This document shows, piece by piece, positions 7,001 to 10,060 of a stretch of DNA of 10,060 nt. Both the position numbers and the translations under genes were made by a program. Origin of the DNA: Actinomycetes bacterium. Its GTDB lineage: Bacteria > Actinomycetota > Actinomycetes > Actinomycetales > Cellulomonadaceae. The stretch covers positions 1 to 10,060 of the forward strand of contig JAEWQZ010000342.1 in NCBI GenBank assembly GCA_023460255.1, given 5' to 3'. Each line of letters starts with the position of its first letter. Positions within the stretch are counted from its first letter, which is position 1. The notes beneath the pieces were generated by a model that was not told the origin of the DNA, made no database searches, and saw nothing but the letters and a program-made list of their open reading frames with translations.

Positions 7001-8518
7001 GGTCTGGCCGGCGTCGGGATCCGACGCGAGGACCTGCAGCGGAGCGATCGTCGCGCCGATCGTGCTCGCCTGCGCCCCAGGGGAGGTCACCGACGGCGGC
7101 TGGTTGGTCGGTGGCGGCGGCGGGGGCGGGGTGCCCGCGCCGGAGTGGACCACCAGGCCGGAGAGGTTGGCGGACCCGCCGCTCGTGACGACGCTCAGCG
7201 TCCCGTCGGTGATCGGCACCTCGTAGGGGCCGAGCAGGCGCCAGGAACCGGCCGACCCGCTGACGACCTGGGGTGCCACGACTGCTCCGTTGATCCGCAC
7301 GCCGAAGGTCGCCGAGAGGTTGTCCTCCCACACGTACAGCCCGACCTGGTACGTGCCGGTCGGCATCCCGGTCATCGACACCTGCGTGCCCGGGTTGCCG
7401 CTGCCCCACACCGAGCAGCGCAGCATCGTCGCCGTTCCGGGATCCGTGGCCGGGACGAGCGGGACCGTCTGCTTGCAGAACGACTTCGGCCCCGCGGTCA
7501 CACCCGGCGCGGTGCCCGCCTCGAACGCGATGCCGCCCGCGACCACCGCGGGGCCGTTGAGGTTCACCGCGCGGTACAGGCCGGGCTCGGGGTCCGGGTC
7601 AGGGTCCGGATCGGGATCGGGATCGGGGTCCGGATCGGGGTCCGGGCTGGGCGTGACGGTCCAGGCGAACGTCGTCGACGCCGCGAGCGCGGGCGAGCCG
7701 TCGTCGGTGACCGTGAGCGTGACCGACGAAGTCCCCGGCGTCGTCGGGATACCTGTGACCAGCCCCGACGGGGACATCGACAGGCCGGCGGGCAGCCCCG
7801 ACGCGGCGAACGTGAGCGACTGGCCGACGTCCGGGTCCGACGCCGTGACCTGCAGCGGCGCGATCGCCGTGCCCACCGTGCTCGCCTGCGCCCCCGGGGA
7901 GGTCACTGTCGGGGCCCGGTTGGCCGGAGGCGGGGGCGGCGGCGTCCCGGTGCCCGAGTGCAGCACGAGCCCGGACAGGTTGGCCGAGCCGCCGTTCGTC
8001 GTGACGGCGAGCATCCCGTCGGTCACCGCGACCTCGAACGGGCCCAGCAGCTGCCACGTCCCAGCGGATCCGCTCACCACGTTCGCGACGGTCGCGCCGT
8101 TCACCAGCACGCGGAAGGACTGCGAGGAGTTGTCCTCCCACACGTACAGGCCCACCTGGTAGGTCCCGGCGGGGATCCCGGTCATCGACACCTGCGTGCC
8201 CGGGTTGCCGCTGCCCCACACCGAGCAGCGCAGCATCGTCGCCGTCGCTTCGTCGGTGGCCGGCGCCAGCGCGACGTTCTGGTTGCAGAACGACCTCGGC
8301 CCCGCGGTCACCCCCGGCGCGGTGCCCGCCTCGAACGGGACGCCGCCCACGGTGATCGCCGGTCCGTTGAGGTTCACCGCCCGGTACAGGACGGGTTCCG
8401 CCGCCGCCGCCGGGGCGCCCGGCGGGACCAGCATCAGGAGCGTGATCGAGAGGATCGCCATGACGACGACGCCCGGGGCGGGGCGGCGCCGGGGCGAGAG
8501 CAGGGCTGAGCGTCCCAT
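4082..8518 (-). CDS. Secreted multidomain PQQ-dependent sugar dehydrogenase with three malectin-like domains
   Basis: The 1478-residue protein starts at ATG 8518, supported by AGGAG eight bases upstream; the GTG at 8527 is less likely because its AGGA directly abuts it. A signal peptide spans about residues 1-40, with a hydrophobic core at 17-32 and a likely cut near PAAAA. Then follow malectin-like 44-187, putative Ig 202-289, (DP)9 linker 293-310, malectin-like 314-460, Pro7 464-470, putative Ig 474-563, malectin-like 576-720, Ig-like 727-838, glucose/sorbosone dehydrogenase propeller 848-1198, PKD 1207-1286, and beta-rich domains 1289-1471. The propeller shows HLGGALDLGPDGKLYLTVGD with candidate catalytic H965, the PQQ-site-like RNPYR (R1032) and NYGWP. 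Family enzymes oxidise sugars with PQQ in or outside the cell envelope. Binding of glucans by the malectin-like domains is inferred. No LPxTG or C-terminal membrane anchor is seen, so it is probably released. The true sugar and cofactor are unproven. Confidence 0.9.
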   Translation of the reverse strand: MGRSALLSPRRRPAPGVVVMAILSITLLMLVPPGAPAAAAEPVLYRAVNLNGPAITVGGVPFEAGTAPGVTAGPRSFCNQNVALAPATDEATATMLRCSVWGSGNPGTQVSMTGIPAGTYQVGLYVWEDNSSQSFRVLVNGATVANVVSGSAGTWQLLGPFEVAVTDGMLAVTTNGGSANLSGLVLHSGTGTPPPPPPANRAPTVTSPGAQASTVGTAIAPLQVTASDPDVGQSLTFAASGLPAGLSMSPSGLVTGIPTTPGTSSVTLTVTDDGSPALAASTTFAWTVTPSPDPDPDPDPDPDPDPDPDPEPGLYRAVNLNGPAVVAGGIAFEAGTAPGVTAGPKSFCKQTVPLVPATDPGTATMLRCSVWGSGNPGTQVSMTGMPTGTYQVGLYVWEDNLSATFGVRINGAVVAPQVVSGSAGSWRLLGPYEVPITDGTLSVVTSGGSANLSGLVVHSGAGTPPPPPPPTNQPPSVTSPGAQASTIGATIAPLQVLASDPDAGQTLTFAATGLPAGLALDPATGVVTGAPTTAGTASVTVTVTDSGSPALAASATFAWTVTAPGPDPDPEPQPGVYRAVNLNGPALVADGIAFEAGTAPGVTAGPSAFCKQTVALVPPTDPGTATMLRCSVWGSGNPGARATMTGIPAGTYQVSLYVWEDNAAQSFTVLINGAVVAANVYSGSAGTWRVLGPFAVPITDGTLAVTTIGGSANLSGLVVGTGAPTGARATITAPAAGATVAPPVTLTGAASDAAGVAHVHVRIRETVGGQYWNGTSFQATSTEVSATLSAPGAAATRWSYVFDPPAPSAQSYELTVTAHGTGGAEGAPASSTFSVTTGGTGGVALDPTKVTDTFVAGGNWTKALSADWLADGTMVVLTEGGRVYRVDTATGAQSLALDISAKVFSEGEAGALDILADAAGTGFYIYYTVAGSDRLRISHFAVGSSAEEVLWTNSGLGYNTAHAVHLGGALDLGPDGKLYLTVGDRYDGRSQDLTNVFGKVLRINTDGTVPTDNPFYDGAGPNADEIWAYGFRNPYRANFDDATGVLWVGDVGGNVDAQAYEEVNIVEAGRNYGWPTCEGPVGAPKNGPLCPAGVTGPVYAYPHDIGGGCCQNRAIVGGEIYRGSVFPLTGHYVYSDYAADTFGWVEIGADGRSSVSSGPLAQMATSMTPVWLGVGPDGNIYWLSLGFTGNGQLRRLGYTGAVNQPVITTAAAAPTAGAAPLTVAFTGVAHDPDGTPVTYAWTFGDGATSTAASPSHTYAASGTYQARLVVTSGGTSVSSNLITIVVGAPPTATITSPADETVFEAGDTITVTGTGHDPDSGPLPPGALSWDVQFLHNDHAHPVLSGTGSSISVTVPTTGHDFTGNTRYQVRLTAADPDGLVGTTTIILRPLKTSVGLSSNQATTVTVDEVTLPLPTTLDTLVGFQHALVAPESQCVGGRLWTFQSWSDGGARAHTVTAAPGLTLVATYADVGTCAASG
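4661..4900 (-). other. PKD domain of the secreted dehydrogenase
   Basis: Residues about 1207-1286 contain the PKD signatures VTYAWTFGDGATST and SHTYAASGTYQARLVV. PKD domains are Ig-like spacers common in extracellular polysaccharide-active enzymes. Downstream residues 1289-1385 form another Ig-like beta segment. Residues 1386-1471, with WSDGGARAHT, form a terminal beta unit of unknown role. Confidence 0.8.
4925..5977 (-). other. PQQ-type sugar dehydrogenase beta-propeller domain
   Basis: This segment encodes residues 848-1198 of the large secreted protein, the enzymatic part. Visible hallmarks are H965 in HLGG followed by GPDGKLYLTVGD, the GKVLRINTDGTVPTDNPF strand, WAYGFRNPYR, EEVNIVEAGRNYGWPTCEG and VGGEIYRGSVFPLTGHYVYSDY. 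Four cysteines occur at 1077, 1090, 1109 and 1110, two of them adjacent. The early strand region (GEAGALDILAD) departs from the common GLLGLAxHPDF form, so this is a divergent member. Confidence 0.82.
6356..8389 (-). repeat. Triplicated malectin-like/putative-Ig coding repeat
   Basis: Three in-frame units begin at 8389, 7579 and 6793. Each encodes YRAVNLNGPA, FEAGTAPGVTAGP, TMLRCSVWGSGNPG, LYVWEDN and GGSANLSGLV blocks. Units 1 and 2 each continue into a putative Ig domain and an acidic-proline linker; unit 3 ends after its malectin-like part and leads to a different Ig-like domain. The spacing is 810 bp, then 786 bp; the 24-bp difference is net linker and insertion length. Bases 7365-7435 and 8175-8245 are identical over 71 bp, while unit 3 is more diverged. 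Copies 1 and 2 therefore look like the most recent duplicates, or were homogenised by recombination. Confidence 0.88.
7589..7642 (-). repeat. Short-unit repeat encoding a (Asp-Pro)9 linker
   Basis: Degenerate GATCCC/GACCCG-type hexamers encode nine consecutive Asp-Pro pairs (residues 293-310) between the first putative Ig domain and the second malectin-like domain. Two full hexamers of GATCCC are exactly repeated, and the rest vary at third positions. Changes by whole hexamers would keep the reading frame, so linker length could vary among strains. Confidence 0.85.
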
Positions 8519-8526
8519 TCGTACCA

Positions 8527-8531
8527 CTCCT
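8527..8531 (-). promoter_or_regulatory. Shine-Dalgarno of the secreted dehydrogenase gene
   Basis: AGGAG on the minus strand lies eight bases before ATG 8518 and decides that start over the GTG at 8527. The upstream region (8532-8655) has one less GC-rich stretch, around 8550-8567, where the promoter probably lies, but no convincing -35/-10 pair could be assigned. Confidence 0.7.
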
Positions 8532-8643
8532 GGGGGATGCGCGGTTCGTCCTGTAATGAGAACTCTCCCGGCCGGTTGAGCACAAGCGCCCGGGGCAATT
8601 CGTTCGGTCGGTCGCCGCTGCGCCGCGTGTCGACCGGGCTCGG

Positions 8644-8649
8644 TACGGT
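8644..8649 (+). promoter_or_regulatory. Putative -10 element of the methyltransferase gene, leaderless
   Basis: TACGGT matches TANNNT and is followed by six bases and GTG at 8656, so transcription would begin on that codon. This favours GTG 8656 over the in-frame GTG at 8650. No Shine-Dalgarno is present before either codon, and no clear -35 is seen. Confidence 0.5.
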
Positions 8650-8655
8650 GTGCGC

Positions 8656-9297
8656 GTGCCGCACGACATCACCTGGGACGAGTACAACGCCGCGCAGGCC
8701 GGACGCGCCCCGCGCGACTCGCTCGGCGCCGCGCTGGACGCCGTCGGGCACAGCGGCGGCACCGGACCGGCGGACGACGACGAGCGTCCGCCGCACCGCG
8801 CCCCCGTCGCGATCGACCTGGGGTGCGGCGAGGGCGTCGAGGTCACCGCGCTGCTCGAGTCCGGCTGGATCGTGCACGCGGTCGACGGCGAGGCGGCCGC
8901 GCTGACCCGGCTCGCCGAGCGGACCCCGCCCGAGCTCCGCGACCGCCTGCACATCCACCAGGTCGCCTACGCCGACGTGGACGTCCTCCCGGACGCCGAC
9001 CTCGTGCACGCGTCGTACTCGCTGCCGTACTGCGAGCCCGTGCACTTCCACCGGCTGTGGGCCGCCGTTCGGGCGGCGCTGCGCCCGGGGGCGGTGCTGG
9101 CCTGCCAGCTCTTCGGCCCGCACGACGACTCCTACGGCGACCCGGAGATGACCTTCCACACGGCCGACGAGGTGCGCGCCCTGCTCACGGGGCTCGACGT
9201 GGTCGAGCTGCGCGAGGAGGACGCCGACGGGACCGCGTACACGGGCCCGAAGCACTGGCACGTCTTCCACGTGGTCGCGCGGCGGCCCGTGCCCTGA
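8656..9297 (+). CDS. Class I SAM-dependent methyltransferase
   Basis: The 213-residue protein has a Rossmann-like methyltransferase fold. Motif I is AIDLGCGEG (52-60), the acidic residue ending strand 2 is D77 in HAVDGE, the strand 4 region is DADLVHASYSLPYCEP (113-128), and strand 5 is GAVLACQLFG (145-154). The C-terminal HWHVFHVVARR closes the sheet. It transfers a methyl group from S-adenosylmethionine to an unknown acceptor and is probably cytoplasmic. The short length and lack of extra domains resemble small-molecule or TehB-like methyltransferases, but no substrate signature is visible. The N-terminal MPHDITWDEYNAA helix probably caps the active site. It is divergent from the secreted dehydrogenase gene across about 137 bp and convergent with ilvD. 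The start at GTG 8656 rests on the -10 spacing; GTG 8650 would add two residues. Confidence 0.88.
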   Translation: MPHDITWDEYNAAQAGRAPRDSLGAALDAVGHSGGTGPADDDERPPHRAPVAIDLGCGEGVEVTALLESGWIVHAVDGEAAALTRLAERTPPELRDRLHIHQVAYADVDVLPDADLVHASYSLPYCEPVHFHRLWAAVRAALRPGAVLACQLFGPHDDSYGDPEMTFHTADEVRALLTGLDVVELREEDADGTAYTGPKHWHVFHVVARRPVP

Positions 9298-9312
9298 CCG
9301 CGAGCCGGTACC

Positions 9313-9347
9313 CGGCCGGAGGGCCGTGACGTCTCGCCCTCCGGCCG
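9313..9347. terminator. Strong bidirectional hairpin between convergent genes
   Basis: CGGCCGGAGGGC (9313-9324) and GCCCTCCGGCCG (9336-9347) form a perfect 12-bp GC-rich stem with an 11-base loop. It lies 15 bases past the methyltransferase stop and 6 bases past the ilvD stop, so it can serve both transcripts. Neither side has a proper T run, as is common in high-GC actinobacteria, so its efficiency as an intrinsic terminator is uncertain. Confidence 0.75.
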
Positions 9348-9353
9348 AAAGGG

Positions 9354-10060
9354 TCAGCGTCGTGGCAGCCGGTCGACGTCGCGCACCGCGCCCTTGTCCG
9401 CCGACGTGGCCATGGCGGCGTAGGCACGCAGGGCCGGCGACACCTCGCGGTCCCGCGCGCGCGGCCGGTACCCGCCGGCCGCCTCGAGCGCGGCTCGGCG
9501 CGCGGCCAGCACGTCGTCGGCCACCCGCAGGTCGATCCGCCGGGCCGGGATGTCGATCTCGACGACGTCCCCGTCCTCGACCAGCGCGATCACACCGCCG
9601 GCGGCCGCCTCGGGCGACACGTGCCCGATCGAGAGACCGCTCGTCCCGCCGGAGAACCGACCGTCGGTGATCAGCGCACACACGGCGCCCAGGCCCTTGG
9701 CCTTGATGTAGGTGGTCGGGTAGAGCATCTCCTGCATGCCCGGCCCGCCGGCCGGCCCCTCGTACCGGACCACGACGACGTCGCCCGCCTCCACGCGGCC
9801 CGCCAGGATCGCCTCGACGGCCTCCTCCTGGGACTCCACGACGACGGCCGGGCCGGTGAACGTCCACACCGACTCCGGCACCCCGGCGGTCTTCACCACG
9901 CACCCGTCCACGGCGAGGTTCCCCGCGAGGACCGCGAGGCCGCCGTCGGCCGTGTACGCGTGGGCGACGTCGCGGATGCAGCCGCCGGCGGCGTCGTCGT
10001 CGAGGGACTCCCACCGCTCGGACTGGCTGAACGCCGACGACGAGCGCACCCCGCCCGGCG
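9354..10060 (-). CDS. ilvD: Dihydroxy-acid dehydratase, C-terminal part (5' end beyond window)
   Basis: About 234 residues are visible, roughly the last third of an enzyme usually near 610 residues. IlvD is an iron-sulfur enzyme that dehydrates dihydroxy acids to 2-keto acids in the valine, leucine and isoleucine pathway, in the cytoplasm. The fragment follows the E. coli-type IlvD closely: SLDDDAAGGCIRDVAHAY, DGGLAVLAGNLA, VVKTAGV, RYEGPAGGPGMQEMLYPT, ALITDGRFSGGTSG (containing the conserved active-site Ser), IGHVSPEAAAGGVIALVEDGD and the terminal TSADKGAVRD. The frame continues to the right edge without a stop. The internal GTG at 10049 is not a start, because conserved family sequence continues upstream of it. 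The stop lies 56 bp from that of the convergent methyltransferase gene. Confidence 0.97.
   Translation of the reverse strand, partial: PGGVRSSSAFSQSERWESLDDDAAGGCIRDVAHAYTADGGLAVLAGNLAVDGCVVKTAGVPESVWTFTGPAVVVESQEEAVEAILAGRVEAGDVVVVRYEGPAGGPGMQEMLYPTTYIKAKGLGAVCALITDGRFSGGTSGLSIGHVSPEAAAGGVIALVEDGDVVEIDIPARRIDLRVADDVLAARRAALEAAGGYRPRARDREVSPALRAYAAMATSADKGAVRDVDRLPRR

Noticed and set aside
7589..7642. The hexamer repeat as a CRISPR-like or non-coding repeat.
   Set aside because: The units are six bases with no spacers, and they encode an Asp-Pro linker in frame within a secreted protein.
4157..8509. A plus-strand open frame of about 1450 codons opposite the secreted dehydrogenase gene.
   Set aside because: The translation is Arg/Gly/Val/Asp-rich with no domains, as expected from reading the complement of high-GC codons. 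The minus strand holds a signal peptide, a Shine-Dalgarno and clear domains.
8434..10014. A 526-codon minus-strand open frame spanning the methyltransferase and ilvD.
   Set aside because: It is out of frame with ilvD, antisense to the methyltransferase and has low-complexity Arg/Gly composition. It is a high-GC shadow.
9354..10049. GTG at 10049 as the start of a short 231-residue IlvD-like protein.
   Set aside because: Conserved IlvD sequence continues upstream of it to the window edge in the same frame, so it is an internal codon.

Overview
The window is about 10 kb of very GC-rich DNA. It carries tightly packed genes with high-GC third codon positions, GTG as well as ATG starts, an E. coli-like IlvD C-terminus and a large secreted, linker-rich carbohydrate-related protein. 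This fits an actinobacterium, possibly a Cellulomonas-like member of the Micrococcales. The phylum is a confident inference from composition and gene style; the family is a guess.

Layout: (1) 1-1049, minus: 5' part of an M16-like zinc peptidase gene that runs off the left edge. (2) 1050-1206: divergent control region with two copies of an imperfect inverted repeat, followed on plus by a 65-residue XRE-type repressor (1207-1404) overlapping a four-helix membrane protein (1388-1819). (3) 1826-2872, minus: lipoate-protein ligase with its accessory domain at the N-terminus. It is convergent with the membrane protein gene, with only 6 bp between the stops. (4) 3011-4054, plus: glutathionyl-hydroquinone-reductase-like (xi-class GST) enzyme. 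(5) 4082-8518, minus: a 1478-residue secreted protein with three malectin-like domains, putative Ig domains and Asp-Pro/poly-Pro linkers, then an Ig-like domain, a PQQ-type sugar dehydrogenase propeller, a PKD domain and C-terminal beta domains. (6) 8656-9297, plus: small class I SAM methyltransferase, divergent from (5). (7) 9354-10060, minus: C-terminal third of ilvD (dihydroxy-acid dehydratase), convergent with (6) across a perfect 12-bp hairpin.

The genes do not form one pathway. Most are single transcription units in alternating orientation, and the only clear operon is the XRE/membrane pair. The large secreted protein is the most distinctive product: a likely extracellular sugar-oxidising enzyme with a triplicated carbohydrate-binding front end.

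The most coherent hidden signal concerns starts. All five genes that head a transcription unit without a visible Shine-Dalgarno (or with a doubtful one) have a -10-like hexamer (TACGCT, CATCCT, TAGGAT, CACGAT, TACGGT) ending exactly seven bases before the first base of the start codon. This suggests leaderless transcripts. The two remaining visible starts, the operon-internal membrane protein and the secreted enzyme, have good Shine-Dalgarno sequences instead. No gap between genes exceeds about 160 bp, and no tRNA, rRNA, CRISPR or insertion sequence was seen.
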